DNA from: Lepas anatifera
Taxonomy: Eukaryota > Arthropoda > Thecostraca > Lepadidae
Length of the DNA: 64,000 nucleotides
Direction: 5' to 3'
NCBI GenBank assembly: GCA_034440635.1
Contig: JAOTON010001669.1
Span: 1,741,501 to 1,805,500 of the forward strand
Each line of letters starts with the position of its first letter. The first letter of the stretch is position 1. The notes under the pieces are model-generated. The model was not told the origin of the DNA, searched no databases, and saw only the letters and a list, made by a program, of their open reading frames with translations. Made by a program: the position numbers and the translations under genes. Shown here piece after piece: positions 24,963 through 37,710 of the stretch.

Positions 24963-27126
24963 AGAGACAATGCGAATAGGACGTTACATACTTGTCTGGA
25001 ATCCTTGTCAGGGAAGGTGCATACAAGCAGAAGTGCAGCAATGGACTGAGAAGGCAGTTTGGATGAAAGACGGAGACACGTATGTTTATCCTTGTTTATT
25101 TTAATTTAACGACAAAGGTCGTTGCACAGGTTTTGGCGCCAATCCTAAGATGAAACTGCGAAAGTTGTATTCAATTCCATGAAAAAGATTAGAAGTACAA
25201 ATTTCAAGAGGCTTCATGTAGTATTTGATGATAAATCGAAAACTACGTGAAGTAATTTGTTGGTAACGCCCATCAACTGGGTATGCCTACTTCACTCAAC
25301 ATGTTATCATTTAGAACAACTAAGCAACATGCCTGTTTTGAGAAAGTGTTCCCATTTCATATCAGGGGGCCCAAAGTTAGATAGGGTTCCGAAAATGCGA
25401 CCATCCCACCACTCTACAGCCGGCGGCGGTACCCCGGGTCCATCCAAATGAGCAGCGTTTAGTATAGGTATAGTCAACGGTTAGTTATGGTCCCTATTAA
25501 CTTTCCATGGTTTCGGTTGCATCTCAGCTCTTCCATTTTAATGATCGGCTAATCTCAAAGAGCGAGAATCAATACACGACTTATCTCGTCTGTTTCGACA
25601 CTTCAAGCACACTCTGAACCAGTTTTTGGATCCCCTGCGGCTGATTGGTGGTTCGACCTGGCCAGGGTCGCGGTCGGCCGTGCCTACACGCTGGCCGCGG
25701 GCGTGCGCGGTGGCCGGTCTGACCCGGCGGCTCTCGGCCGGCTCGGCCTGGCCGCGGTTTCACCCGCGTCGTCGTCGCACCGCCCGCCGGACGCCAGCCT
25801 ACATCTGTCCAAGTGTCGCCCCCGGGCATGGCGCTGTCTCTCCACACTTCCCAGGGCCGACGCGGTCACCACAGTCTTTGTAAGCCTCTCCGCTGGTCCG
25901 CCGTTTGGCTCGCTCAGCCCAGAGTTGTGAATTCTGATCACAGAAATCACTGATTCGACGGTTAGGTTGTACCGCTTGTTTTTTCATAAGCACCTGCACA
26001 CGTGAAAGTCTCGGTGGTAATTTTCAGTGAGCCGGCTGTGAATTTTGTTTGTTTGTTAGAAAACCATATATGTTTACGTACTACATTATCATTATCGGCA
26101 ATCATCGAGCAATAGTGCAAGATTCTCTCTTTAATTTTTTCCTTATTCGTTGACATTATCTGTCACGAGATAGAAATTTTCGGCATTTTGCATGAAACAC
26201 AATCATCAAATACATGACTATCAAACCATAAGTAGCTTTCTAAGGTTTAAATCACTTTCCATGTACTTCCAGGCAAGCTCTTCTTCAGGTGAACACCCCA
26301 ATATCTGCACTATTTTGGGAAGTAGTCTCGGGCAGTACTGACACTTGTCGGCATTTACCAGAGGTAAAACAATACATTGTTTTTGGGGAAATGTATAGAT
26401 GCATTTTCCCAAAACATACTAGTTCTTACTCAAGGATAAAAGAAGTAGGTATCGCGAGATGAAAAGTGTTTTTAAAGTCTACCGCCAAAATATGTATTTT
26501 TTCGACGCACAAAATTGTTACGTTAGGAACCAGCTTATAATTCCATGCTATATTAAAGAGATTATTTGCACCTCCACCGGTACCTACCAGTTTTAGTTTT
26601 AAAGGCAATGAGGAGATCAGGAAAAAGAGCGTTAATCCTCTTGTTCACCGAGAGTTTTCCCAGCTATGTTGACAGAATCAGGCTTTTCTGGCCTCTGGCA
26701 TTCACCATATTTTCACCGAACACCTGAATTCCGAATTCTGAGCTGGCCCTGTTGGCTGCCAATGCCTGACGTCCGCCTCTGTTTGGGCTGCCAAATACTG
26801 TCAGTCGGGATAGCAGAAGAATATACCAGACGGAATATTTGGCTGAAGCTTGTCTGACTAAGTTGAAAGTACTGTCACTGGCACTGCTTGAGAACAATCA
26901 GCACTCGGCCTGGGGCTTAGACAGACCCGTGTTTGTGTTCCCGATTCTGTGAGAACTATTGGAATGAGTCATCCAAGTGACGCTCGAAGAAGTGAGTACA
27001 AGTGGCTGATTCCTCAAATGTTCCCGTCACCTAGCTTCGTGACTAATGCTCAGGTAAATGCCCTGAATTTTATCTCGTGGGACGGTATAATGGGCACATG
27101 GTAACCTGGTGCTGTTGAGGCGTCAT
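24963..27126. other. Intergenic; CpG-rich patch at 25630-25880
   Basis: No gene recognised. The CpG-rich patch has open frames in many registers, as any GC-rich stretch would. Confidence 0.35.
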
Positions 27127-27317
27127 GGAACAACAGCGATGATGGCGACAGCAATGACGAGGATGACGATGGCGGTGACGATGATGATGATGCCGGTCAT
27201 AATAACTAAGATTATGTCGGTGATGGTGATGATAACAATTATTAGGATGATGTTGATGATGACGATGATGATGATGGTGATGATAATGATGATGATGATG
27301 ATGATAGCGATCACGAA

Positions 27318-27362
<45 letters not shown>

Positions 27363-27363
27363 G
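27127..27363. repeat. (GAT)n trinucleotide repeat
   Basis: Imperfect GATGAT repeats with GAC, GGT and AAT interruptions, ending in (GGT)n. Methionine- or isoleucine-rich frames across it are artefacts. Confidence 0.95.
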
Positions 27364-28879
27364 GTATCTTCAGTCGGTCAGTTTAGTAGAAAACGTGAAT
27401 AAAAAATATCGGACAAAAAGTAGGCACATTGTTTTAATCCTAATTGAATTCCCCAAATCTCATAGATGAGTGTATTTTCTCTAGCTTTGCCTGTTTTTTT
27501 CAAAATATAATGTCCCAAGCCTCTCCCCTTGTGTGCGCCGCTGCTACACTGGCAGCGATACACGGCCAAAGAGTGCACTCGGAAGCGGAGTGAGGAGTTG
27601 TGCGTGGGCCGCGGGGCGGTTTCCACTGCCACGCCCCAGGCCATGGCGAAAAAGTCGTGAAATCGCTACGTGCGAGGTCTGGGAAAGACAGAATAGCAGA
27701 AAAAGCCCCAGCTTGCACGCCGCTCCTTTCTAGCTAGATAACTGGTTGAGATATAATGATTGAGCACGGTGTGGGTGTTTTTGGGTGTGGGGAAGAATGG
27801 GGGTGCTTTGTATTCTGTGTCAGTTATTTGCGGAGCCGGGTGATCTTCCATATAAGTGCGCTTCTCCGCTACACCACTACTTGCAGGCTCTCCAAATGGT
27901 AGCGGAGTAGCGAAAGTGGTTTCTTTAACCAAAAAGAGGCGGGTAGCGAAATCAAGAGAATTACCTAAAAAACTCCACCGCCACCGGCAGCCTGTGAAGG
28001 AAACCGCCCCCGCCCCCAAAATAGGAGATGGAGATTGGAGAGATTGCTTTCTCCATCACTAAAACGAAAGGAGACTGAATGAAAACTTTTGCTGAGCGAT
28101 TTTGTCGGCATATCTTACAATAAAAATGTTAATTTTTAATGTCATATACAGATAAGCAGCAGTTGTCCTTCAGATTTATTAAGAAAGAAAAATGAAAACA
28201 AACTATTGGGTAGCGCGTTAATACATTTTATAAAAAAGTAGCATTTGCGGATCAGCGGAATAGCAGGTCCTACTTTCACAATTTTTAAAAAGTAGCGCGG
28301 GTTGCGGCAGCAGTTTCAGCAGTCCAAGGTAGCAGAAGCAGTGGTGGCGGTTTAACAAATTTGACTCGGCACCTACCTCTGATTATTTGGGTTTCAGTTT
28401 TCATAGCATGACCTTGAATAAAATACTCATTGTCGTTTGATAACTTTAATTTTTGCTGTCTGTCGTAATTTAGGCACCAATATGTGATGTCATTAGCAAT
28501 AATGATCGCATATACCTACTTCTAAGGCTAGAATATGTCGTTAACCGACTGCATAGGGTGTTTTTAGAGGCAATGATCCTCAGGTTTGCAACTTAAGCCA
28601 TGGCCCGCACTCGAGACACAGAATACGCCAAACTTGTGCATAAGAAAGGGAAGAAGAAAAGGAAGAACCAGTCAATGGTGTCGAAGTGGGGTTAGTCGTC
28701 TATGCTTCACAGCTGTTCCGACTAATCAAGGAAGAGGTGCGAGACGGGAACAAGAAGCTTATATGCCTGAAAGACAGAAAGAGGCAGAAACGCACCAATT
28801 CGCTCTCGATCCAGAGGTTCCCAGGTATTCTAGAGTTGCACCTGAACCGGCTCTCAACGTCGGAGCAAACGAGATTCAG
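27364..28879. other. Intergenic, no gene recognised
   Basis: Balanced to AT-rich DNA. No recognisable domain or RNA gene. Confidence 0.4.
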
Positions 28880-29262
28880 GCTGGATGCCGGAATGGTGCT
28901 TCCAGTCAGGGGTGAAGGGATTCGGATGCTGGAGTGGTGCTCCCAGTCAATAGTGAAGGGATTCGGATGCTGGAGTGGTGCTCCCAGTCAATAGTGAAGG
29001 GATTCGGATGCCGGAATGGTGCTCCCAGTCAATGGTGAAAATAGTGATCCCAGTCAAGGGTGAAGGGATTCAGATGCCAGAGTGGTGCTTCCAGTCAAGG
29101 GTGAAGGGATCTGAATGCGGAATGGTGCTCCCAGTCGATAGTGAAGGGATCTGGATTGCTCTCAGTCAAGAGTGAAGGGATTTGGAGACCGGAATGGCGC
29201 TTCCAGTCAAGGGTGAAGGGACTTGGATGCCAGAATGGTGCTCCCAATCAAGGGTGAAGGAA
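28880..29262. repeat. About 41-bp minisatellite
   Basis: Units contain GGAATGGTGCTCCCAGTCAA then GGTGAAGGGATTCGGATGCC (about 41 bp). There are about nine copies; several in the middle and towards the end are shortened. Confidence 0.85.
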
Positions 29263-30530
29263 TCTGTCCGGGATATCACTCTCGGGACATTATACTGCAA
29301 ACTGCAAACATCTCTACTCGTAGTGGCACACGTATATTAACTTGCGGGCGAAGCTCCACCAGCTGCTAAAAACAGCCGTGGCACACATGTTAACTCAGCA
29401 CCGGTAAAAAGTGAGGGGGCCAATTGCTCCTCAACTTGCTGCGAACGAGAAACTTTCCCTTCTAGAGCCAAAAACTAATATGATTTGTACTCGTTGTTGC
29501 CTTCTGCACTGGCTGGCAACAAAAGTTTCAGATTTCTTCTCAATTTGGCTGAAATCGATCATCTTTATGAAAAGTGGGTGGGCAGGCCCCTGCCCCCCCC
29601 CACCACCCTCCCTCCCTCACCCTAAGCCGACACGTATGGTGGCACACATTTGGGCCTTCAAGATCTACACCACCTCATGCCTGTTTGACCGATGGGACCA
29701 CAACTGTGCTTTGTGGAGCGACTGGCGATCGGAGCTTTCGTTACTCCTCCATGAAACACTTGCGTTCCAAATGCTCACATCCAATACAGGCAAAAACTTG
29801 TGCGATTCTTTCACGCTGTTTTGATAGCAAAAGACAGAGCTGAAGGTCTTTTTCGATCCAGCGGGGACCTGGATAGGATAACACTGACACGGCAATGCAA
29901 GCCGTGTACAAACCCTGGACGACCCGAATCCAAGGCTCCTAGCCCCCTAATCCCCCCTCCCTTCGGGATCTCCATCCTCCACACACAGGCCCCGCAGGGC
30001 GAAGGGCCCCCGTTTTTTTTCGCCAGGAAGCGCTCATCCGTAGCTCTTAAGGAAAAGGCTAGAGCATGCGAATTGGTGCGCTGCACCGGCGCGTGCACAT
30101 ATGGGGAAGGAAAACCTCGCACATATGGCAGGAGGAAAGCCAAATGCCGAAGTGCACGCAACGGGTGTCAGAGGCATTGCTAGATTCCCCAATCCTTATG
30201 ATTATTATAAAAAAATCATTTTTCAGAGTTAGTACTACACAATTAAAGATGAATAAACAAACTGAGGAACAAGATCTGTCGGCTTAATCTATGAAGGAAC
30301 TAAGCAATAAGGTAAAAGTTATACCTGCATGTGGTAAGAAGTACATGGTCATTGGTGAATCGGTAAATGCATACAGGTGCCTTTTCTCCGGGCCTGAACG
30401 CCTTGACCAACTCACCAAAGCTGGATGGAAGCCATGTAGCTGCTGTGATGACGAACCTTTATTTCAAGTGAAGACCCTCCCCATTTCATTTTATTGCTGC
30501 TGTTCATGTAGGGAAACTGATACGAGGAGC
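29263..30530. other. Intergenic, no gene recognised
   Basis: Contains a pyrimidine-rich C tract at about 29585-29625. No gene recognised. Confidence 0.4.
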
Positions 30531-30696
30531 CAGTGGCGGATCCAGCTCTTCATTTCGACGCGGAGGGGGGGTTAGGGAGCTTGAACTTCCCCTTTCATTG
30601 ACTTGTAACAGTCCCGGCTATGCATTAGCTATAGGAAATCGGACATTTGGGGGAGGGCTTGAGCCCCTCTAGCCCCTCCCCTTGTATCCGCCACTG
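30531..30696. mobile_element. hAT-like MITE (166 bp)
   Basis: The ends are CAGTGGCGGATCCAG and GTATCCGCCACTG. The flanking octamers CGAGGAGC and CGTGGAAC agree at 6 of 8 positions, consistent with an aged 8-bp target duplication. Confidence 0.75.
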
Positions 30697-30844
30697 CGTG
30701 GAACCATTAAGCCGCTACACATCAGGCCCACACGCCGAAATGCATGGAGCGCAGCGCAGTAGTATATCCCAGAGTATTCTGTAGACTTGATCGGTCCCTC
30801 CGTGACAGGTTGTCCTTGTATAACATGCATTGTTCTATGTAGGT
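30697..30844. other. Short spacer
   Basis: Unique sequence between the MITE and the 82-bp array. No gene seen. Confidence 0.4.
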
Positions 30845-31258
30845 ATAGTGAGCGGTTTGACCGACCGAGAGACTGGGACCGGCCGGTCAGGAGATGGTCA
30901 GCTGGGTTACTCTGACCCTTCATTAGAAGGCGAGCGGTCTGACCGACCGAGAGACTGGGATCGGCCGGTCAGAAGATGGTCAGCTGGGTCACTCTGACAG
31001 TTCGTTAGAAGGCGAGCGGTCTGACCGACCGAGAGACCGAGACCGGCCGGTCAGGAGATGGTCAGCTGGGTTACTCTGACCCTTCATTAGAAGGCGAGCG
31101 GTCTGACCGACCGAGAGACTGGGATCGGCCGGTCAGAAGATGGTCAGCTGGGTCACTCTGACAGTTCGTTAGAAGGCGAGGGGTCTGACCGACCGAGAGA
31201 CCGGGACCGGCCGGTCAGGAAATGGTCAGCTGGGTCACTCTGACCGTTCGTTAGAACA
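30845..31258. repeat. 82-bp tandem repeat with dimeric order, five units
   Basis: Units start at 30849, 30931, 31013, 31095 and 31177, an exact 82-bp step. Each has GGTCTGACCGACCGAGAG, a GGCCGGTCAG block and ATGGTCAGCTGGGT. Units 1 and 3 share GGACC/GAGACC..CCCTTCATTAG; units 2 and 4 share GGGATCGG..CAGTTCGTTAG. The true period is therefore a 164-bp dimer. Unit 5 is mixed. Confidence 0.92.
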
Positions 31259-31367
31259 GTCGCCACGCCGTCGGAGAAAGCGTGATGGGTCGGGACGGGG
31301 CGCCGCACTGCGCCACGTCTCCAGCGACAGCGCCGCTCTCGCGACCCACCGTGCCCACCCCTTGTCT

Positions 31368-31512
31368 CAGAGGCAGATGCAGGGAGTAGCGAAGGCAAGT
31401 GGCCCCTCCCCGATTAATCCACCCGACATCCCCCCCAAACCACGCCCCGGCGTCCCCTGAAACCTTGGTTTGTGGGCTGCTCCTCTCATCAGAAACCCTG
31501 GATCCGCCTATG
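31368..31512. mobile_element. hAT-like MITE (145 bp)
   Basis: Ends CAGAGGCAGATGCAGGG and CCTGGATCCGCCTATG. The flanking octamers CCTTGTCT (31360-31367) and CCCTGTCT (31513-31520) agree at 7 of 8. No coding capacity. Confidence 0.7.
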
Positions 31513-31760
31513 CCCTGTCTCACGCCCGAATCCGCAGTTGAAGCGAAGCAGGATGGACTGAGCACTGTTACCTGAAAATCCGACACCGGGCGATGTGACG
31601 GAAACAAAGTCCGGTGCTAAAAGGCTGTGTGCCTGCATGAAAACAGAAGGCAGGTGCGACGAATTGCGGTCTGCGTGGATACATCATTTCCCTCCCCGAA
31701 CAGTTGGCACGGGCTGCATGTCGTATGTCTTACGAAAATGTCGCACAGATGCATACCTGC

Positions 31761-32014
31761 CATAGGCGGATCCAGGGGGCAAGGGGGGCACATGCCCCCC
31801 CGATCGACCCTCGGCGCCCCCTGAAAGGTCGATGGCGCCCCCTGAAATATCAAATATCGCTTCCCATCCCCCCCCAGGATACGAAAGTCGGCGCCCACCG
31901 ATAGGATTTGGCGCCCACCTGATAGGTTTTGCCGGTCATAAGTGGCGCCCCCTGGTCCGGGTGGCGCCCCCAGGAAGGTGCCCCCTCCGATCGACAATCC
32001 TGGATCCGCCTATG
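31761..32014. mobile_element. hAT-like MITE with perfect 8-bp target duplication (254 bp)
   Basis: Ends CATAGGCGGATCCAG and CTGGATCCGCCTATG are inverted repeats. An exact ATACCTGC lies on both sides (31753-31760 and 32015-32022). The interior is built from repeated GGCGCCCCCTGAAA and GGCGCCCACCTGATAGG words. This is the best-preserved copy and defines the family in this window. Confidence 0.92.
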
Positions 32015-32022
32015 ATACCTGC

Positions 32023-34319
32023 TATTTCGCTGTCGTCTTCAGCGCGGATTCTGGTCAACGGTTTCGGGGGAGGTGAAACGGGGCCTAAAGTCGTGAAAAC
32101 ATGTGGCTTCTGAAGGAAAAAAATCGCTGAAAATCGGGGATTTGGGGCAAGTGCGTTTGCCCCGTCCCCTTTGATTTACGCCTGTTAGCCTTCCACCGAT
32201 AAACTCGAAGAAGAGCTACCACGTGGATTGTTTTGTGAGTCGTGAGTCGACCAGGCGTGTCACCACCAGGGGCGGGCCTGGGGGTTGTCGAAATACGGTG
32301 GGGCCTGGAGTCGTCTATCCCCCGCTCTGCATTGGCGGAGGCAGGGGGGCCATTCTGGCCATGCCCGCCCCCTTCCAAAGCTCTGGAGGGCCCAAACTAT
32401 CTTTTACCCCCCTAAACGGCGGAGAATTGTTTTTGTAAAAATGTGTTTACACTAGGTCTGTAGAGCAAAAAAATTGCTCCCACTCCCCCCTCCCCCCAGG
32501 AGGAGAGGCAGACATGGGATTGGGCCCCCAAAACTCGGGTCTGCGTCCGTCCCTGCCACTCTGGAAGAGCAGGGGTCCCTCCTCCCAGTTCGGCCTCCCA
32601 AGCCCATTTCCCACAAGGATGTTTTCCATGAAATCGGTAAAGGTTCTGAACTGAACTCATTGGTTTTCCCGCTTATTTTTTCGGATGGAAAGGCCTTTTT
32701 TGTTATCTTTTCAGATGACTGTGGCGTTTTCTGTGAATACTGCAAGCTTTGCAATGACCTCTCTGACCAACCACACATTAACGCGTATGGGGTTGGGCCG
32801 AAAACCAAAAGCATCCGACTTTAGTTTCGCGAAACAATTTCCTGATATAAGCTTCAATTCTGAATCAAAGCTGTCATCTTTAATGTGTTGATAATAATTC
32901 ATTGTCGATCCCAATATCATACGTTTTTTGCGAATAACTTTTTTCCTCACCCACAGCATAAGCATGGGCCGTGGTCAACTGTAAAAATGGCCCTGTGTAT
33001 GAATGCGCCCTGGTGAAACCCATCCAAAGTGTGTGGTGATGATTTTGAATCTGAAGTCAGTTTTTTCTGCCAACTTAATTGTGTTTAAGGATATTTAGAA
33101 TTTTGAAGTCTTCATAAGGAAAGTCCAATAAAATCTTATCTGACTTGCAGCGTCACTTATTGACTCACCACCAATAAAGGAGGGAACATTAAAAATCTGC
33201 GAGCCTCAGGAATACATCGGAGTTTATTTGAACCTCTTGCCTCAAATAGGTGTCAAACTATAACAAAAAACGCGATTCTTGTGAAAAGTGCAACATTATG
33301 AGTATTTCCAAACCCTGACGTAATTGCAAAAAAACGGACTTTTCATTCAAAATCATCGCTATCAACTTAGTTGGAGAAGTATTTTCATGCACCTACCAGA
33401 CACATTTTGACTGTTGGTCAGAACTCAAATTATGGCTGACTTTTATCTCGATAATGGTTAAAATGGCTTCACGGTACCAATTGGAGGAAGCTCTTCATTT
33501 TCATTGAATTTAAGCTCCACGGATCAGGATATTCTGATTATACCATGTATGCATGTAGGCATATGGAAATTTGCCTGTAAACACAAATTTGTAATATTAG
33601 GACCGGATGCCAAATTTATTAGAGAGTTGACTACCTATTACAAATTTCATTAAAAGCCAAATCTCACATCAGAATTTCGCTTCGCCAAAAACCAAACTAT
33701 TTGTTTTTGCCCAATTTGGCTCACACTACTGAGCATACGCGAAAACGGGTATACGCATTCATTGTTGGGCTGTCTTCCCTACCCTTACACGCTCAAGTCA
33801 TCGCAAATGCCTCGACGACGAAACAAATATAATACATCGAGCTGATTTCTAGCGTCCCACCCTAGCTCAAGCCTAGATCGCTCCCATTCCCCTTCCGACG
33901 ACATATGACCTCAGCAGTTAGCTGGTGCATCGTTAAGCACAAAAATAAGACAGGGAAGAAAGACATACGAAAAGTGCTCCCACGGTGCTAAAAATAAATA
34001 TCAGGTTGCTTTAAATTACTATTATTTCGTATTCTATTTCGTTTTACTATCCTGGTTTTTCCACGTTATATTTCAGGTACACTCTACACATAGGAACAGG
34101 GAGGGGGCAGGGGCTAGTGGCCAAAAGTGGGGCGGGGGTGAGGAAAGCCACAGAGCTTGGCCCCACCTTTTGAACTTTGAGCCCCCAGGAGTAACCATCA
34201 ATAGTTGGGTGTGTAACCCAGAACTTCAGACGAATCATGAGGCCCGGTCCCAGTACTAATCGATGCACCTGGCCTGGTCATGAAGCCTTTGGGCAGGCCT
34301 GAGGCTACAAAATTGGCGT
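32023..34319. other. Intergenic, no gene recognised
   Basis: GC-rich fragment at 32260-32600 that may contain eroded hAT-like MITE pieces. The rest is AT-rich with no recognisable coding region. Confidence 0.35.
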
Positions 34320-34915
34320 CGGGCCCTCTCAGCTGACCTGACCCTGAACTGGTTTCGGGACCCCTGAGTTGGTCTTGGGGCCACTCTGAGCTATTCTGAG
34401 CCTACTAAGTTGATCATAGGACCATCTGAGCTGGTTCGTGATCCTTAATTGGTCTGCGGGTCCCAGCTGGTGCTGAGCCCACTGCCCTCTGTGAAGCCCA
34501 TTAGCTGACAGGCCCTCTTAACTGGTTTGGACCCCTTGAGCTGGTCTGGGACCTCCTGAACTAGTTTTGGTGGCCCCTGAGCTGGCAGACCTCCTGAGGT
34601 GGTCTCAGGGCCCCTCAAGTTGGCAGGCTCCCTAAGTTGGTTTGGTCATCTGAGCTCCTCTGGGGCTCCCTGAGCTGGTCTAGAGGTCCCTGAGCTGGTC
34701 TGGGGCTCCCTGAGCTGCTCTACAGGCTCATGAGCTGGTCTAGGGTTTCAAAATTGATTTAGTGCCCCGTGGACTTGTCTGGGGGCTCATCGTCCTGTTA
34801 CAGGACCCCTGAGTTGGCCTTCAGTTATCAAGCTGGTCTTTGTATCTCCTAAGCTGGCCGGGTACCTGAGCTGGTTTGGGTCTCCTAAGCTGGTCTGGGG
34901 CCCCATGACCGGTGG
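34320..34915. repeat. About 20-bp degenerate minisatellite
   Basis: Repeats of a CTGAGCTGGTCTGGGGCTCC-like unit. The period is clearly 20 bp around 34655-34760 and looser elsewhere. Highly diverged. Confidence 0.75.
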
Positions 34916-35104
34916 CAGGTAAAATAAATTCTGAGACTAGGGGACCACTGCCAAGTTTGCTACCATCCCGTGAGTAGTACGTTACTGAGATTCAAGTTAT
35001 CAGTAATGAGCGTTGATCCGAGGACCTTCCCTTATTATTGATTCGCCTCATCAAGCCACCCAATCATGGAAATTCTTGACGATGTTTTCAAAATTTCCTA
35101 GGCT

Positions 35105-35466
35105 CCGATTATATAGAAAGGTGCCAAAAAATGAAGTTAAAAGTCCAGATAATGGCCCTCTAGTCGCAGGCGGATCCGGGATTTCTGATCGGGGAATAGG
35201 CACTGGTAGGAGGCCCCTTTCGGACCAGGAGGGCACCGCTTTTGGCCGGCAAAGCCTATCAGGTGGGGACCAAATCCTATGATCCGAATCCGATTATATA
35301 GAAAGGTGCCAAAAATGAAGTTAAAAGTCCAGATAATGGCCCTCTAGTCGCAGGCGGATCCGGGATTTCTGATCGGGGAATAGGCACTGGTAGGAGGCCC
35401 CTTTCGGACCAGGAGGGCACCGCTTTTGGCCGGCAAAGCCTATCAGGTGGGGACCAAATCCTATGA
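35105..35466. repeat. 185-bp tandem duplication, near-identical
   Basis: CCGATTATATAGAAAGG begins at 35105 and again at 35290. The two copies differ only by one A in a poly(A) run, plus the junction. The duplication spans the left end (CAGGCGGATCCGGG) of a hAT-like MITE, so it happened after that element inserted and is recent. Confidence 0.92.
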
Positions 35467-35608
35467 TGGACGTGCCCATGCAAACATTCTGGAGGGGGAA
35501 GCTACATTTCAGGGGGCGCCATCAAGCTTTCAGGGGGTGCTGTGGCCATTTCAGGGGGTCGAGGGACCTTCAGGGGCAAGGGTTCCCCTTCTTGGATCCG
35601 CCTATGCC
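35167..35608. mobile_element. hAT-like MITE enlarged by internal duplication
   Basis: Left end CAGGCGGATCCGGG occurs twice because of the 185-bp duplication. The right end is TTGGATCCGCCTATG at about 35594-35608. The interior has TTTCAGGGGGCGCC and TTTCAGGGGGTCG words. I could not identify a target duplication, perhaps because of the rearrangement. Confidence 0.65.
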
Positions 35609-36821
35609 TCTGGAACTTAGATGGAACGAATCCGGCTAGCCGTTCTATGACGAAGGGCCTATATAACAAAGGGGCCACTGGCGGATTCAGGAGGCCGTGG
35701 GGCTATGCCCTCAAAAGGCTGAAAATGGTCATGTCGTACCTCGACAGCTCGCACAGACTTCAATCATAAGCTTGAAAAATATCAAGGACCAAATTTCCCC
35801 CAAAATTCTGGAATACTGAAATTTTCGTAGCTCCTTATCGCACACCACTCAGTTTACACGCTTTTTCCCTTCGCCCCTCGGTTAATGGTATTTTCCTCAG
35901 GTGAGTTACATCGAGCCCACTCCCCACTCTGCGGGAATATTGGCCTAGTTTTCCCCTCCAAAACTAGATCCTAGATCCTCCAGCAGATAAGCCCTCTAGA
36001 ATGTTGGGTCCCTGAGGAGCCCTGTAGGTGATGAACCTCCACTCTTTCTGCCATCCCTGCGCCCTTGCACAAGCTGGTTGGAAGAAATGGGTAACTGTGC
36101 CACACTACGCTTATGGAAATATCCTCAAGTTCCTCCATTCTGGGTTGTAAGAATACCAGTGAGACCCTTTCTATGCACTTGCACCAGGCCTGAGGGCTTG
36201 TAACGTGTGCCGGGGCCTGTAGTGCAGCGTAAAAACGGCGGGCGGTCAAAGAGAGCCAGCTGGCCGCCCAGGAGACCGGCTCCACCGGAGATGCACGGTC
36301 AGGCCGACGCTGAACACAATGGCCGGGGCGTGGGCACCAGGACAGAGGCCCTTCTGAAGCCGACAGCACGCGCCGCCCTTCTCAGCCGGCTCAGGCGCTC
36401 CGTGTTCACTTTCGGCCACACTCAGCACCCAGAGCTACCGGACATAAAAATCCCAGCACCCGAGAAACCAGGAACCGTAGGAGTCTTCGGCGCTACACTT
36501 AGGCATCTTGTAATAAGGTGATGTCACTTTTCAAACTCTCATCATGCTAGAAGCAGTGACGGGATCCAATTATTCGTCATTTAGAGAAGGTTCTCGGATT
36601 TGAGCCTGAAAAAAACCTGGAAAAAAACTTATTATCTGCATAAGCCTGGGGAAGAAATGTCTCCCTGATTGTAGGCAGACTAATTCTTTTGGGCGCTTCA
36701 TTCCAATATACTGGGAAGACATTGGAGGAGTTCCTGGAAAATCCCTGCCTACCTCCCTACTTTGAATCACTGCTAACCTGCACTTCCACTGCTGTCACAA
36801 CAATCGACTTGGGCAGAATTC
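35609..36821. other. Intergenic, no gene recognised
   Basis: A single hAT-like left end CACTGGCGGATTCAGG lies at about 35676 with no clear partner. A CpG-rich patch is at 36200-36420. No gene recognised. Confidence 0.35.
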
Positions 36822-36825
36822 TTAA

Positions 36826-37273
36826 AGGGAATGTGGCACCTTTATAACGTGATTTTGACTGAGATAGCCAAGTTGTAAAGCATGCCACAAAACCCAGTAA
36901 TCAATGTATCATTTGTCTTCAAAAGCAGAATTTTCGTAGAGAAAAGCTAAAAACCTACCTGATTTGTACCTAAAATGTACTCAAGCAGCCAGCCACAGTT
37001 GTCAGCTGTTGGTGTGACGACATGCTGACGTCACGCTGAGTAATCAGCCAATTGAAGCACTTGATGCCTATGGAATATGGTAGCATTTTCCAGATCATGA
37101 CGTCATCCTCAGGCAGAGGTTCATGTCTTACCCTTGAAGAGCATTCAAAAAAACAAAATTTTGAGCTTATTGTACATTTTTTTCAGAGATATCATAGACA
37201 TTTTCATGTTTTCGGCTAAAAATTCCCTCAATTACTCAAAATTCCGGGATTCGACCAAGGTGCCACATTCCCT
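36826..37273 (+). mobile_element. MITE-1 copy B (448 bp)
   Basis: TTAA at 36822-36825 and 37274-37277, with clean inverted ends TTAAAGGGAATGTGGCACC. Same orientation as copy A. The interior has TGACGTCA near 37024 and ATGACGTCATCC near 37097. Well preserved. Confidence 0.92.
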
Positions 37274-37277
37274 TTAA

Positions 37278-37710
37278 AACCTCGAAACATCCGGGTGTTG
37301 TGTTACGGCTAACCCCACCGGCACAGACCACAGCAGGTCACGTGATCTCTGAAACAGTAGACGGTGGCGTCCGCTGCGGTCGACACGTGACCCGAGCCTG
37401 GACTGGCGGCTCGGAATCATTACCGGCATCATCGGAGCCAGGGCAGGTCTGAGGAGGATCCTGGTTTATGGTCCTGTTTACCCGACTGACTGGAGCCAGA
37501 CGTGTAGAGAGCACGGAAGCGGTCTCTGAGGATGGAGTTGTTCCCACTGCCCTCCCAATGGCGGGTAACAGAGATGGGATTTATTCGCCCTCTACGAAGA
37601 CGGCAAGTCGGGAAGGGCGACGACGATTCCGCAATAGAGTTACGCTGAACCTTTTGATGGTCTCATGCAACTATTTACAGGGGCAGTCAATAATTTTAGG
37701 GAAACTACAC
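37278..37710. other. Intergenic, no gene recognised
   Basis: Balanced sequence with no recognisable coding region. Confidence 0.4.

Noticed and set aside
27123..27402. Methionine- or isoleucine-rich small proteins
   Set aside because: Translation of the (GAT)n microsatellite.
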